Source: Bacteroides sp.
Lineage (GTDB): Bacteria; Bacteroidota; Bacteroidia; Bacteroidales; Muribaculaceae
NCBI GenBank assembly: GCA_014801235.1
Contig: JAAVEM010000019.1
Span: 3,744-42,903 of the forward strand
DNA length: 39,160 bases
Reading direction: 5' to 3'
Within the stretch, counting starts at the first letter, position 1; each line of letters begins with the position of its first letter. The translations under genes were made by a program, and so were the position numbers. The notes below the pieces were generated by a model. It was not told the origin of the DNA. It did no database searches and saw nothing but the letters and a program-made list of their open reading frames with translations. Shown one piece after another: positions 7,928-18,900 of the stretch.

Positions 7928-9550
7928 TTAATCAGCTAATTCGTTGGCATAAATTTCAATCCACGCATAACCGTTGCCTGAATCTTTCGCAGAATCTGAT
8001 CCGTCAAAAGGATTCAGACCATGCTTCTTCTCCCAAGCGTCGGGCAATCCGTCATTATCCGTGTCTACACGAGGTTTTCCTTTATACTCGGGAAGACCGC
8101 CAACTTGACCGGGATCGGTGATGATGCCAAGTTTATAAGAATCGTCAGGAAGGCGGCGCTTGACATAAGGCGTGCTTGCAAGCGCTTTGTCGGCATCTTT
8201 AGAATAAATCGCTTTGCCCGTCTTGACTGTCTTTATCACACGGCGGTCAACAGCATCGCGCCGAGGCTTTGTCGCGCCGGCATTCTCAAGCACATATTCA
8301 TAAGCCGCATCGGTCGGCATAATCGTCACATCAGCCATCGGGAAAGCCTCCTCGGCACGAAGTTCAGCAATGCGCTCTTCCGGGACCGGCTTATTGAAAA
8401 TCTGAACGCCACCAGCCCAATTGTCAGCTGTCACCTTATCATTTCCCCAAACTTTATTACCGTTCACATAAGCCTTCCCGAAATTATTTTGATGAGCCTT
8501 GTCGCGTCCCGCTTCCATCTTGATGATGCGATAGCGTATCGGAGCATCAGGATTATTTATATCCGTAACAGGTCCTGGCTTAAAATTATTATTGATAATA
8601 TTGAGGCGGCTTGTATGATCGCCGCCATCGATGGTTCGGTTCCACCAGTTATAGGTAATGTTATTAATGAAATTGAAATCTTCATCCATCCCTATGGAAC
8701 AATTCCGTGAAATATTTGACGCGAAAATATTACGGGCAAACGTGCTGTTATGTCCTCCGATTGTGGCTCCGAAAGCATGGTTATATAGGTCAAGAGCTTC
8801 GGAGAATATCGAATTTTGAATAGTGATATTGACCGTTGGCAGTTTTTCACCTTTACCTGTCTCAGGATCACGATTGTAGACATGGCGATAGATTGACATA
8901 TTTTCATCCAGTCCCCATGACCCTGACACATGGTCAATGATGATATTTCCAACGGCATTGCCGCCAAGAGCGTCATCACGGAAAGCTACATCCTGCGCCC
9001 CACGGCGAAAACGCATGTGGCGAATAATAACGTCATGAGTGTCGATCAGAAAAGAAGCGCCCGTCACACAAACACCGTCGCCAGGAGCTGTCTGCCCCAA
9101 GATAGTGACGTAAGGAGCCCTCAGCGTGATTGGCGACTTAAGCTCGATAATGCCCGATACGTTAAAAACGATTATGCGCGCTCCCCCTTTTTCACAAGCT
9201 TCCCTAAGCGTTCCGGGACCGCTATCGGCAAGCGATGTCACCACATATATCTTACCGCCGCGTCCGCCGGGAGTATAGGCGCCTCCGCCTTCCGCTCCTG
9301 GGAAAGCAAGAATATCGCTTTTAACCAGGTCTTCAGGTTTTGCAGCCCAAGGACGATATGGTCTGCCATTTTCCACTTCCTCTTTCATTACAATGGGATA
9401 AGCTTCCTCCCAAGCTTTATCAGATGCAGCATCCCATGCCGCAGCCATCTTAGCTCCACGCGTTTTCACCGAATCAGGTATTACCGGATATTGAGCGACT
9501 GCGCCTATTGAAACTAACGATATAAGTATTGATGTTATGATTTTTCTCAT
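7928..9550 (-). CDS. PL1 family pectate lyase
   Basis: 540-residue secreted polysaccharide lyase that cuts homogalacturonan by beta-elimination, in this context probably the backbone left after the side chains are removed. The ATG at 9550 gives the signal peptide MRKIITSILISLVSIGAVAQ; an in-frame TTG two codons upstream adds nothing. The right-handed beta-helix shows the PL1 features GAEGGGAYTPGGRGGKIYVV (85-104), TLREA, the strand motif VTILGQTAPGDGV, and IIDHVSGSWGLDEN (204-217), the usual PL1 Asp-His/Ser-Trp region. The tail carries DTDNDGLPDAWEKKHGLNP, a calcium-binding thrombospondin type-3-like segment common at the end of Bacteroidota PL1 enzymes. It follows the GH2 gene by 16 bases and is last in unit A, directly before the terminator. 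Confidence 0.88.
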   Translation of the reverse strand: MRKIITSILISLVSIGAVAQYPVIPDSVKTRGAKMAAAWDAASDKAWEEAYPIVMKEEVENGRPYRPWAAKPEDLVKSDILAFPGAEGGGAYTPGGRGGKIYVVTSLADSGPGTLREACEKGGARIIVFNVSGIIELKSPITLRAPYVTILGQTAPGDGVCVTGASFLIDTHDVIIRHMRFRRGAQDVAFRDDALGGNAVGNIIIDHVSGSWGLDENMSIYRHVYNRDPETGKGEKLPTVNITIQNSIFSEALDLYNHAFGATIGGHNSTFARNIFASNISRNCSIGMDEDFNFINNITYNWWNRTIDGGDHTSRLNIINNNFKPGPVTDINNPDAPIRYRIIKMEAGRDKAHQNNFGKAYVNGNKVWGNDKVTADNWAGGVQIFNKPVPEERIAELRAEEAFPMADVTIMPTDAAYEYVLENAGATKPRRDAVDRRVIKTVKTGKAIYSKDADKALASTPYVKRRLPDDSYKLGIITDPGQVGGLPEYKGKPRVDTDNDGLPDAWEKKHGLNPFDGSDSAKDSGNGYAWIEIYANELAD

Positions 9551-9566
9551 TGCCAATTAATTACAT

Positions 9567-12182
9567 TTATTGCTGAATGCCAAATTCTTTCTGCTGTATA
9601 TCTACCTCCTCAAGAATCTTCCGTTTTTCATCATCAGAGAGATTAGACGCGCTTTTCTCCGATATTCGGGCTTGGACCGAGGCGCCCACCGCTTTATCTT
9701 CGCCATACACCGCAGGGATTGTTGCCGGGACGCTTTCTATCACAAGCTCTGCCGGCGTCGGCGCATGAGTTCCGGGAAATTCAACTTGAGCGATTATTTT
9801 TATTTTCCCCGGATTACGGGTAGAGCGAATCAGAACAGGAGCCGATCCCCACTCAACCTGACGCGGATTGGCATGGATTGAGGCATCACCGATAATTTCA
9901 CCCTCGCCTTCCACAGTGAAAAGTATATTTTCTTTTGCAAGACGTCTCACATTACCGTTATCATCAGTTACCTCGGCAATAACTACGATAAAATCGGAAC
10001 CGTCAGCTACCAACGGCTTACCGTTCCAATCGGCGCGCAGTTTAAGTTTAGTTGAGCGGCGTGACGGCATCTTCTTCTCCGTAACCACCACCTTGCCGTC
10101 GACAATTCCTTCGGCAACCATATTCACCGCCTGCCAATTCTTCTTGGTATAACTGTAATCACGCGCCTCCCAAAAATCCCACACATCTTTAAAGACTACA
10201 GGAGCCGAAGGCATACCGCCCTCACGATGCACAACAGGCAAAACCCATGATTTGGCACCGTCATAGATTGACAGCCTCACCGAATCGCAATTGCTGAAAA
10301 CAACCACGTCGGGATCGGAGAATTGCGTCATTTCATGCATAATATAAACCATCGGGCCTGATTCAGCCACGGGATGGCGCAGATCATGGGACGTTTGGCT
10401 GCGAAACAGATGATAAGCATATTTAGGCTGTCGGAATGCGTCAAAAATTCCGCCCCAATACGGATCGGGATGATATCCGCGTTGGTGGTCAAACGGATGC
10501 CAAAGCGCGCCTCCTAAGAATTTGCCGGTAGTGTGATACAACTTGTCGTAAGTTTTTGCAAGGGACAATGCCTGAACTTTCATCGGCTTCTCACCCCAGC
10601 TGCGTGACGCGCGGTTATCATTGTTGTGAGCATACCAATCATCGACATTCTCTCCAAATTCACGGGTAAAAATATTCTGCTTCGGAGCATCTGCCTTCTC
10701 ATCATCTCCGGGCCAGCCATATACCAGATCATAATTATCTTTAACCCCTGCCGAATGCATGTCGGCAGCAGCTAAGGGACGTCCCGGATAAGGATACTCG
10801 TCTTTTGTAATCTGCAAAGCTTCAAGAGAGAAATTCTTAGGATAGCGTGTTTCGTTAAGAATAGGCTCCCACATCAAGACCGACGGGTGATTTCTGTCAC
10901 GACGAATGATGCTACGGGTGTTCTGATGCACTCTCTCGGCAAACTTAGGATCCTTATTCCAGAACTGCCATCCCGGTGTTGCGACAATAACAAACATTCC
11001 AAGTTCATCGCAAGCATCCATGAACGATGGATCCTGAGGATAGTGAGCCACCCTTATTATTCGGCATCCGGCATCGCGAAGACGTTTTGCGTCACGCCAC
11101 TGCTGAGAATTAGGAAGAGCGTTGCCAACATAGGCAAAATCCTGATGGCGATTGGCGCCGACAAGCTGACCAAACGGCTTTCCGTTGAGAATGAATCCTT
11201 TCTCTCCGTCGAACTCAAAACTGCGGATACCGATTCGAGTCGCACCGCCATCGATGGTATTCTTGCCGTCTTTAATGCGTGATTCCACCCGGTAGAGTGT
11301 GGGAGCGTCGGGCTCCCACAGCTTAGGACTCAGCACCTTGACCGACTGGTTTACCGATTTTGTTTCTCCCGGCTTAAGAGAAACCGGAGTGCTGACTTTT
11401 TTCACAAGCTTTCCATCAGGATAAATAAGCGAGGTTTCAACGGTAACTCTTCTCGTTTTTGAATCAGAGTTAAGGATATCAGTATTGATTTTTACATCAG
11501 CGCTTTTATCCGAGATGTTATCATAATGAACAAACACACCGCCACCTGCAACACGATTCGCATCAACAGCATCAGTGATTGCTACCGGAGACTTCGCTAT
11601 CATCCACACATCGCGGTAAATTCCTCCATGATAGGCGAAATCGAGCGAATGTTGCGGTTTTCCCGGCGGGAAACTCTTATCATCGCTATTATCAGCCATC
11701 ACAGCGACAACACATTCTTCTCCGGGTTTGACTCCGGCTTCGGTAAGAGAGATATTAACAGGAAGATAGCCTCCCAGATTTTCTTTAACCTCCTTGCCGT
11801 TGATAAAGAACTTCTGTTTCCCCATAATAGCCTCGAAATGGAGAATCACATCTTTTCCCGCTGTCGCTTCGGGCACAACAAAATGTTTCCTGTACCATGC
11901 AACACCCTGATAATTGCGGCAACCGCTACCCTCGGCGGGTAGAAGTTCAACAGAGTGAGGCGTAGAAACCACTTCCCACGACGAATCGTCAAGGTCGACT
12001 GAGGCACCATTGGAAACATCACCGATGTGATAACGCCATCCGGTGTTAAAATCATAGACTTGACGTCCCGAATCAGCGACAGGAAAAAATCCGGCGACTG
12101 AAATTTCTTGAGGACTCAGCTCTTCACCAAACACAATCAGTGGAAGAAACAACAAAAATAATGTAGCAGATAATATTTTCAT
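9567..12182 (-). CDS. GH2 glycoside hydrolase (pectin side-chain exo-enzyme)
   Basis: 871-residue secreted retaining exo-glycosidase. The signal peptide MKILSATLFLLFLPLIVFG is followed by the GH2 sugar-binding jelly-roll (about 40-200, WYRKHF, GGIYRDVW), an Ig-like sandwich (about 200-320), the TIM barrel (about 325-620) and C-terminal sandwich domains. The acid/base is Glu444 in ILNETRYP and the nucleophile Glu508 in TREFGEN. The end of the protein (850-871) is a charged helix-like tail (DDEKRKILEEVDIQQ) not typical of GH2. The substrate cannot be read from the motifs: RG-II degraders use GH2 enzymes for beta-glucuronidase, beta-galactosidase and alpha-L-arabinopyranosidase steps, and any of these would fit. 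It lies 31 bases after the DUF5703 gene and 16 before the pectate lyase, so it is co-transcribed with both. Confidence 0.85.
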   Translation of the reverse strand: MKILSATLFLLFLPLIVFGEELSPQEISVAGFFPVADSGRQVYDFNTGWRYHIGDVSNGASVDLDDSSWEVVSTPHSVELLPAEGSGCRNYQGVAWYRKHFVVPEATAGKDVILHFEAIMGKQKFFINGKEVKENLGGYLPVNISLTEAGVKPGEECVVAVMADNSDDKSFPPGKPQHSLDFAYHGGIYRDVWMIAKSPVAITDAVDANRVAGGGVFVHYDNISDKSADVKINTDILNSDSKTRRVTVETSLIYPDGKLVKKVSTPVSLKPGETKSVNQSVKVLSPKLWEPDAPTLYRVESRIKDGKNTIDGGATRIGIRSFEFDGEKGFILNGKPFGQLVGANRHQDFAYVGNALPNSQQWRDAKRLRDAGCRIIRVAHYPQDPSFMDACDELGMFVIVATPGWQFWNKDPKFAERVHQNTRSIIRRDRNHPSVLMWEPILNETRYPKNFSLEALQITKDEYPYPGRPLAAADMHSAGVKDNYDLVYGWPGDDEKADAPKQNIFTREFGENVDDWYAHNNDNRASRSWGEKPMKVQALSLAKTYDKLYHTTGKFLGGALWHPFDHQRGYHPDPYWGGIFDAFRQPKYAYHLFRSQTSHDLRHPVAESGPMVYIMHEMTQFSDPDVVVFSNCDSVRLSIYDGAKSWVLPVVHREGGMPSAPVVFKDVWDFWEARDYSYTKKNWQAVNMVAEGIVDGKVVVTEKKMPSRRSTKLKLRADWNGKPLVADGSDFIVVIAEVTDDNGNVRRLAKENILFTVEGEGEIIGDASIHANPRQVEWGSAPVLIRSTRNPGKIKIIAQVEFPGTHAPTPAELVIESVPATIPAVYGEDKAVGASVQARISEKSASNLSDDEKRKILEEVDIQQKEFGIQQ

Positions 12183-12213
12183 ATAGACTATTGATTACGT
12201 CAAATTAAAACGG

Positions 12214-14505
12214 TTACAACTTCAACCCGTCGGGCAACACGACATCCGAGATGCGGGACTGCGGGATCACCTCCAATTTTTCCAATTTACCGTTGCGGAG
12301 CGATGCCTCGACAACAGTCTCCCCCGGAGCATGGAGTTTAAAACTTATATCTTTATCAAGGCGCCATGAGGGGAATATAAAAATGCGTTCACCGTCACAC
12401 TGTAAAAGCATTTCCTGAAGACCAATCATTGCGCTTCCGCCCCAATTATGGTCAGGCGTCCAATCATAACCCGGTCCGAAAAATGCGGGAAACCGATGAT
12501 GCCCGTCAGCCCATTTACTCAGGTTAAGAGCAAATGCTTCATCGGTCAGTCCAAGACATGCCGCCCATATATTATCCTGCTTCCAACCCGTAACAGAACG
12601 GAAACGCAGGGCGTCAGGGTCACACAGGTATGTATTGCGTGCAAGGGAAAGATCGGCGGAGTCACTAACCGCTACTCCATAAAAACGCCACGGCCACACG
12701 GGATAGAGTTGAGGCGTCTCCACATTGTTTATTCGCTCCCAACTCTTTGCCGGGGCAATCATCCTCACCCCGTCAAGCTCACGGTAAGGGATTTCAGGAA
12801 TACGCGCCAATAGCCGATTCCACTTGGCTGTCGCCGTATCGCCGACTGAGTTAAGATAATTGATATAATCTCCGGTAACACGTTTAAGCGCGGCAATTGT
12901 AGATGCCGCATTATTTGCCATCTTGTAGGTTTCGCATCCCGAGCCGGGAAATATAATCAGTTTCCCGGCTCCATCGAGGTCCTTGCTCCCTCTGCGCGAA
13001 GCGAGATAGCGATAATGTTCGTCAAAAAATATAAGCGAGCTTTCAATCAGAGGAAGATAAGAAGCGATATCCTCATTAGAATATCGTGCAGCTTCCAATA
13101 TCATTTGACAAAATTCCAAAACAGTGTCCCACTCATATTCAAGCCACGCATTATACTCTACTCCCTTATCGAAATAAGGCGGTCTCTTAGATCCGTATTC
13201 CATAAAATTAGGTAGCCCGAAGAGTTCTATCTGCTCCGAATAGCATGCTCCGGGATGTCCCCAGTATACCTCCGATCGCAATTCAGCATTGGGAAGCATA
13301 CGCAGGTAAAAATCAAACTGGGATTTCATCATGTCGAAATCGCCGGTTTTCAACATCAGCCAATAGACCAATCGCTGATTCTGCGCCGTCATAGTTCCAC
13401 CACCCCAATTCCGATAGTCAGGAGTGAACGCATTGTCAGCGTTCACATGCTGCGGATCAAACGTAAACAGACCTCCATTAAATTTCGTCGGCTCCTTACC
13501 ATAGGCATTGCACCCGAGCATATAACGGAACAGTTCATAATTGCGAGTCATTCCCGCAACAGCTGAATCTCCGTCAACAGGAGCGGCAATATAGCTTCGC
13601 TTCCAAAAATTCTTCCACCAGTCACGGCTGGCGCGTCGGTCACGAGCTACATTTACCTGCCCTTTTATACTGTCAAGAGCCGCTTTCCATCCATCAATAT
13701 CCGGTGTCTGCCGATTGTGTAGCGTGATTGAAAAATGATGTTTACGCGCCGGTTTTGACGACGAAAAATTCCAGGATCTATAATCGGTTCCGGAATAAAC
13801 TCCCTCCTCAACGCCTGAGAATTTAAGATTATCGCCTTCAAGTCGCCCTCCGGAGATAAGATGCGCTAAAGGATTCCACAATCGGTTCTTAACCGAGTCA
13901 AGCCCTTCTTTCTCTACCGTTATGTCGAAAATTGTTTTCTCAGGATTATGGTGTAGAAACGTCACCCCCCTATCGAAAACGGCAATCGAATCATATGTTG
14001 TCACCAGATTTTTAGGCGAAGACCATTTCCATGAATTCTGTCTACCTTCGCCTTTACGGAATCGTCTGTCGGCATAGCGCCAGTTTTCATATCTGACTAC
14101 AGGGGAAACTGGTTTGGCACTTTCTATTTCAACATGAATAACAGGCTTGAACACATCCGCCCAAACATTTACCTTGCTCCCGTTAAGATTCAGCTCACAA
14201 TATCCTTCATTTAGATTAAGCCGTTGAGAAAAAGGAGCCGGAGTATCGCCCGGAATTGACACTCTCACCCTACCCTGCTTCAATAATGTGCTGTGCTCAT
14301 CATAAGCGCCGCTGCGACTTATGTAAAAAAGGAGATCACCATCCTCAACCCACACATTCATTCCTATGTCACCGCCTCCAACAGGCATTGACTCGGAAGA
14401 ATCATGGCTCATTGAATCCCATACATAGTCACTCGGGACATGAGCCGACAAGCCAAGGGCAACAACAGCAAAAATGATTGAAACAATATATCTTACCATA
14501 TTCAT
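12214..14505 (-). CDS. DUF5703 family protein, possible GH139 (2-O-methyl-L-fucosidase)
   Basis: 763-residue secreted protein built like GH95-type enzymes: a signal peptide (cleaved near LSA-HVPSD), an N-terminal beta-sandwich, then an (alpha/alpha)6 barrel. The diagnostic N-terminal stretch is SMPVGGGDIGMNVWVEDGDL, followed by FYISRSGAYDE, which I recognise as the DUF5703 signature. The barrel holds PQHVNADNAFTPDYRNWGGG and GPGYDWTPDHNWGGSAMIG. I recall DUF5703 proteins being linked to GH139, whose founding member in the B. thetaiotaomicron RG-II system removes 2-O-methyl-L-fucose from chain B; this link is from memory and is the weak point. The RG-II context and the adjoining acetylesterase, useful because that fucose can be acetylated, agree with it. 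The start at 14505 overlaps the preceding stop as ATGA, which supports this ATG over the one two codons later. Confidence 0.65.
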   Translation of the reverse strand: MNMVRYIVSIIFAVVALGLSAHVPSDYVWDSMSHDSSESMPVGGGDIGMNVWVEDGDLLFYISRSGAYDEHSTLLKQGRVRVSIPGDTPAPFSQRLNLNEGYCELNLNGSKVNVWADVFKPVIHVEIESAKPVSPVVRYENWRYADRRFRKGEGRQNSWKWSSPKNLVTTYDSIAVFDRGVTFLHHNPEKTIFDITVEKEGLDSVKNRLWNPLAHLISGGRLEGDNLKFSGVEEGVYSGTDYRSWNFSSSKPARKHHFSITLHNRQTPDIDGWKAALDSIKGQVNVARDRRASRDWWKNFWKRSYIAAPVDGDSAVAGMTRNYELFRYMLGCNAYGKEPTKFNGGLFTFDPQHVNADNAFTPDYRNWGGGTMTAQNQRLVYWLMLKTGDFDMMKSQFDFYLRMLPNAELRSEVYWGHPGACYSEQIELFGLPNFMEYGSKRPPYFDKGVEYNAWLEYEWDTVLEFCQMILEAARYSNEDIASYLPLIESSLIFFDEHYRYLASRRGSKDLDGAGKLIIFPGSGCETYKMANNAASTIAALKRVTGDYINYLNSVGDTATAKWNRLLARIPEIPYRELDGVRMIAPAKSWERINNVETPQLYPVWPWRFYGVAVSDSADLSLARNTYLCDPDALRFRSVTGWKQDNIWAACLGLTDEAFALNLSKWADGHHRFPAFFGPGYDWTPDHNWGGSAMIGLQEMLLQCDGERIFIFPSWRLDKDISFKLHAPGETVVEASLRNGKLEKLEVIPQSRISDVVLPDGLKL

Positions 14506-15974
14506 TCCTTAATAGGACGCTCATCTTCCCAGTCATCGGAACGGAAAGAGGACACGGGCAGACCGTCAGTGCTGAACAAATCTCCTTCTGACGCATTTTC
14601 AAATGCATAACGCACCGCAACAGGATGGGGCACCTTGTCACTTTTAACCATCACTTTGCTGCGTGAAATCCATGCTTTCGCCGGATGAAACACACGATCT
14701 TCTCCTGCAAGTTTAAACTGGGTTGACTCAAAACTGTTTTTACCCGCAATCCATTCCGGAGCACGGTCAAAGCTTACCACAACAGTGTCGCCGTGCACTT
14801 CCATCGATTTATACACCGGGCTTTCCGCGCCGATTCCTTTAATGCCATAAGTCTTATTTAGAGCAAGAAGAGCCAGTCGCTCACCGGGAATATTCTTTTT
14901 CGGGGGATGTATACCCTCTTTCCAACCGGCATCCATCAGCACAGCCATACCGGTATTGGGAACAATATTTTCAACACGTGCCTGAGCCTCACGCAGATAT
15001 GCCGAATTGATTATTTCCTTACCCGGCTCAGTGATGATGGAATAATCATAAGGAGCTATCTGGCAATAATAAAACGGAAAATCACCTTGATTCCATAAAT
15101 TGCGCCATCCGGTTATCATCGTTGAGAACATATCGGTATAAGTGTGGGCGCGATTCCAGTTATCTTCGCCCTGATACCAAATGACACCACGCATCGATAG
15201 CCCGATCAAAGGATTGAGCATCCCTTTGAAAAGCACACTCGGAGTGCGGTTTTTTGAAGGTATCTTGCCATTTACCTGCGGAATTTTCGCAGCCGCTTCA
15301 GGAAATGCCTGTAGCATCTCATCATTCATCCATGCCTCACAAGCTGAACCGCCCCATGCAACCACAATTAGCCCGACGGGGACATCAAGAATCTCTTCAA
15401 TCTGACGACCGAAAAAATAAGCCGTAGCGCTAAACTCCCTTACGCTTTCCGGTGATGCTTCCGCCCATGAGCCCATCACATCGTTTACAGGCACGGTCGA
15501 TGAATTTCGCTTAACGGTAAAGAGTCTTATGTCGGGATTACGGCTTTTAAGTATAGCCATGTTAGCTCCCTCTACGGGCTGATTTTTAAATCCCTTCATA
15601 GGCATTTCCATATTACTTTGACCGGAACACAACCACACCTCTCCCAGCATCACATTATTTATAACGACAGGTTCCGCCCCGTCACCCACAGTGAGAGTGT
15701 AAGGACCTCCAGCTACCGCAGTGGGTATAGTTATTTTCCAATTGCCATTCTTATCCGTCCTGGTCTTGTAGGCGCGATTATCCCATGACGGAATGACCGT
15801 TATTTCAGAAGAAGCGTCGGCTGTGCCCCACAAATTGGCATCGGTCAACTGCTGCATAACCATATTATCACTGAAAAATGCAGGCATTTTAACTTTGGCA
15901 TACGTTTCAACACCTATCGAAAGGAACGCAGCCGCAATAAGCCCGGAGATTACAAAATGACGATTGAATTTCAT
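14502..15974 (-). CDS. SGNH-fold carbohydrate acetylesterase (sialate O-acetylesterase-like)
   Basis: 490-residue secreted esterase that would remove O-acetyl groups from the glycan so that the glycosidases can act; RG-II carries acetyl groups on aceric acid and methyl-fucose. The signal peptide is cleaved near TYA-KVK. The SGNH blocks are visible: GEVWLCSGQSNM with nucleophile Ser120, the glycine block AWGGSACEAW (near 207-215), the Asn/Gln-Gly block WYQGEDNW (near 266-273) and the catalytic His356 in EGIHPP. An N-terminal sandwich (about 28-105) precedes the hydrolase domain, as in Bacteroidota sialate-O-acetylesterase family proteins. Despite the family name there is no sign of sialic acid metabolism here. 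It sits 14 bases after GH106 and overlaps the DUF5703 start by four bases. Confidence 0.85.
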   Translation of the reverse strand: MKFNRHFVISGLIAAAFLSIGVETYAKVKMPAFFSDNMVMQQLTDANLWGTADASSEITVIPSWDNRAYKTRTDKNGNWKITIPTAVAGGPYTLTVGDGAEPVVINNVMLGEVWLCSGQSNMEMPMKGFKNQPVEGANMAILKSRNPDIRLFTVKRNSSTVPVNDVMGSWAEASPESVREFSATAYFFGRQIEEILDVPVGLIVVAWGGSACEAWMNDEMLQAFPEAAAKIPQVNGKIPSKNRTPSVLFKGMLNPLIGLSMRGVIWYQGEDNWNRAHTYTDMFSTMITGWRNLWNQGDFPFYYCQIAPYDYSIITEPGKEIINSAYLREAQARVENIVPNTGMAVLMDAGWKEGIHPPKKNIPGERLALLALNKTYGIKGIGAESPVYKSMEVHGDTVVVSFDRAPEWIAGKNSFESTQFKLAGEDRVFHPAKAWISRSKVMVKSDKVPHPVAVRYAFENASEGDLFSTDGLPVSSFRSDDWEDERPIKE

Positions 15975-15988
15975 TATCTTTTAATTTA

Positions 15989-18900
15989 TTATTTTACAAA
16001 TTCAGAAATAACGGTCAGCGTCACAGGACCCTTAAGTCCTGAAGGGATAAGCGTTTTTTCCTTACGCCGATACTTCCCGTTGGTCCATATTCCACCAAAT
16101 GGCGCTCTGCCTTCATCAGCGCCTAATATAGCATTTGCCCAAGTATTGGTTACGTCGATAACAAGCGTATTTTTCCCGGATCTTACCGCCTCGGTTATAT
16201 CAACACAGTAAGGAGCGGTCCACACTGTTCCACACTCACGACCGTTTACATTGACTGTCGCAATATCATGCAGATTATCCAGATTCAGCATAACGCGATT
16301 CTCCCCTATTGATTTCGAGACCTCGAATTCAGCGGTATAAGTAGCTGTTCCTGAGTAATACCTGACACTGTCACTATCCGCTTCCGTCCAATCAAAAAGT
16401 GCCGGAGATTTGATAATCCTGCCGTTATTCTTAAACTCTACATTCCATTCCTCGACTTGAAGCGGAATGACGCTTTCAGTCTTGACAGGGGCGTTGCCTG
16501 ATGTCAAGACAGTCGGCTGCCTAAAAATGATGAATGCCGATTCAGCTGCAGCAAGATTCACTCTCACGTCAGTTCGTCCATTTCGGCACTCCCATTCAAG
16601 TGATTTATCAATCAATCCCGACACCGGATTCCAACGCTCAGGCATACGCCCGTTGACACGGAACGATGCTGTAAACTCCCGAGGACTCTCCTCTTGATTT
16701 GACAGAAAATAAATGTCCACACTGTCATGCGGAGAATATCTATGGGTCCACGCTATATTTTCAGGCACTATAATATCTCGTTCAATTCCTTGAGCGGAAA
16801 AATCGTCAGCTGTGAAAGGAAGTTCAGGAACAAACACCCCGGCATCTTTTAGTTCCATGATTTTCCGGGAAATTTCCGGGCTAAGCGCAGTGTCAGGCAT
16901 TAGCTGACTTGCAAGCGGAAGAACAAGAACTTTATAAGTCGCTCCTCCGGGAAAAACGATTTGCCCGTTTTTGACTGAAGCTAACCGCAGAAGGGCATCC
17001 TTGTTCATAGAATCATAGCTATACCCCCGCATCGGGTTTATCCATTTCTCTGGATCAGCCATATTAGCCGAGTGTGTGACTCCGACAGGAATAGTGCGAA
17101 GAGGTTCGCCGATATTAGCCATGCGTATTCGCTCTGACTCCACCCTTTCTGACCCAAAAATTCCGGGAAGAGACGCAACAAGACGATCAGGCAGAACTGC
17201 GCGACGAGGAAACTCCTCCCCGGTAAACACCGCGACGTCAACCACCGGCACTCCATATTGCAACAATGCCTGACAACGACGCATATAATCAGTAAGCCCT
17301 TTTCCTCCGTCAGCCCACCAGGTGTTGTCGCGTTGAAAGAAAAGCCCTATACCGTCAAGCGTCATCCCCGGTTTTCTATCCATGTAGGGGTTATGCGCGT
17401 TGACATGATAAAACATTCGGTTAATCCCAAGCGCATAGTTACGGTCAAGAAGAGTTTTCACCATCGCCGGAGTTTCATCCCAAGTGCCGCGCAACTCGGT
17501 AAAGCCCTCCGCTTGAATAATATTCTTGCCATATATATGTCCGCCATGTATCGCATCGAGCATATCATTAGGCTTGTCGTGGGTAGGACTGTTAAACCAG
17601 AACTCACCCATCGGAAAGTCAACTTTCTGATAGTGCATCATTCCGTCGCTAACCATCGTAGGAGCCACGCATTCAGCTGAAAGATAACAATTATATTCCT
17701 TAGCCTTATCAGCCAACACGTCATAAAAAACATCAACCACCAGTTCCGCCGCAGTCGCCCGAATGTCACGCAACACCCGCTCAGAAGTTTTTACATCGTC
17801 AATAGGCACACCGGCATAAAGAGGGAGATAGGTCGTCAAGTCATAACCACGGCGTCGTTTAAACTCCGAAGCAAAATTATCACTCCAATTTTGACTTCCG
17901 CATTCCCAGCTGTCCACATGCATATATTTCAACACGTTGCCCGCCACTTCAGGATTGACATTTTCAAAAACTCGCCCAAACCAATTTTCAACCTGCTTGG
18001 CGACAGCGGTACGGCTGAATTTATCGGCTTCGAGTCCTTTCCCGGCTCCTCCCGTAGCGTTAGTGTGTCCTGTTGAGGTATGACCTATACGCATTATGCG
18101 CCATTCCCCGTCAGGCAGGGAAGCGTTTAATCGTCCGTCGCGCATCTGATCAGTCAAGTCAATAATCTCCGAGCTCTTCACGCATAGCTCATCAGGCAAC
18201 TCATTTGACTCTGTTTCAGGAGCCACACGCCACACCAATCCCGACTTTCCTTCCCATTGATTTATTTTAGGCTCGCCGCTGAGCACAATATTTTTGATTT
18301 TCAGATTAGGTTTCCACTTCGCCGCATCAAGATCCTCGCTTCCCGGCTCGCTTCCGGCAGGAGTCCAAACAAATCGGAAGTATCGGGCTGTTGTTGGCGG
18401 AATTGCGTGAGTGCTTTGGGCATCAGTATTTTGCCAACCATGACGTGCCGGTTGTAATTGCTTTATTTCCCTAAAATTAACGCCGTCGTCTCCTGCAAGA
18501 ACGTTAAGCCTGTGTGCCTGATAATTATTTCCCGAGAGCTCAATTTCGACATTATTAACCGTCACAGGCGATGAATATTCATATTGAATCCAACAAGGCT
18601 CCGATGAACGTATCACTCCTTTCTCATCAATATTCACGCTCTTTTTAGATGATGTACCTGAATTTATATTACCTGCTGTGAGTTTAGGACGCTCAACAAT
18701 TTTACTTCCCTTCACAGGCATCGCCAAAACTGCGATATCCTCATAATAGTCTCCAAAATGCTCCGGAACAGGCAATATCAATCCCTTAACCTCACCGCCA
18801 TTAATGATAGAATCGGCAGTAACGACTTTCTGCATAGATTCAGTCGGAGTGATCCACGGTCCTCCTGCAAGAGCGAAACCGTCGCAAATATGCATTCCAA

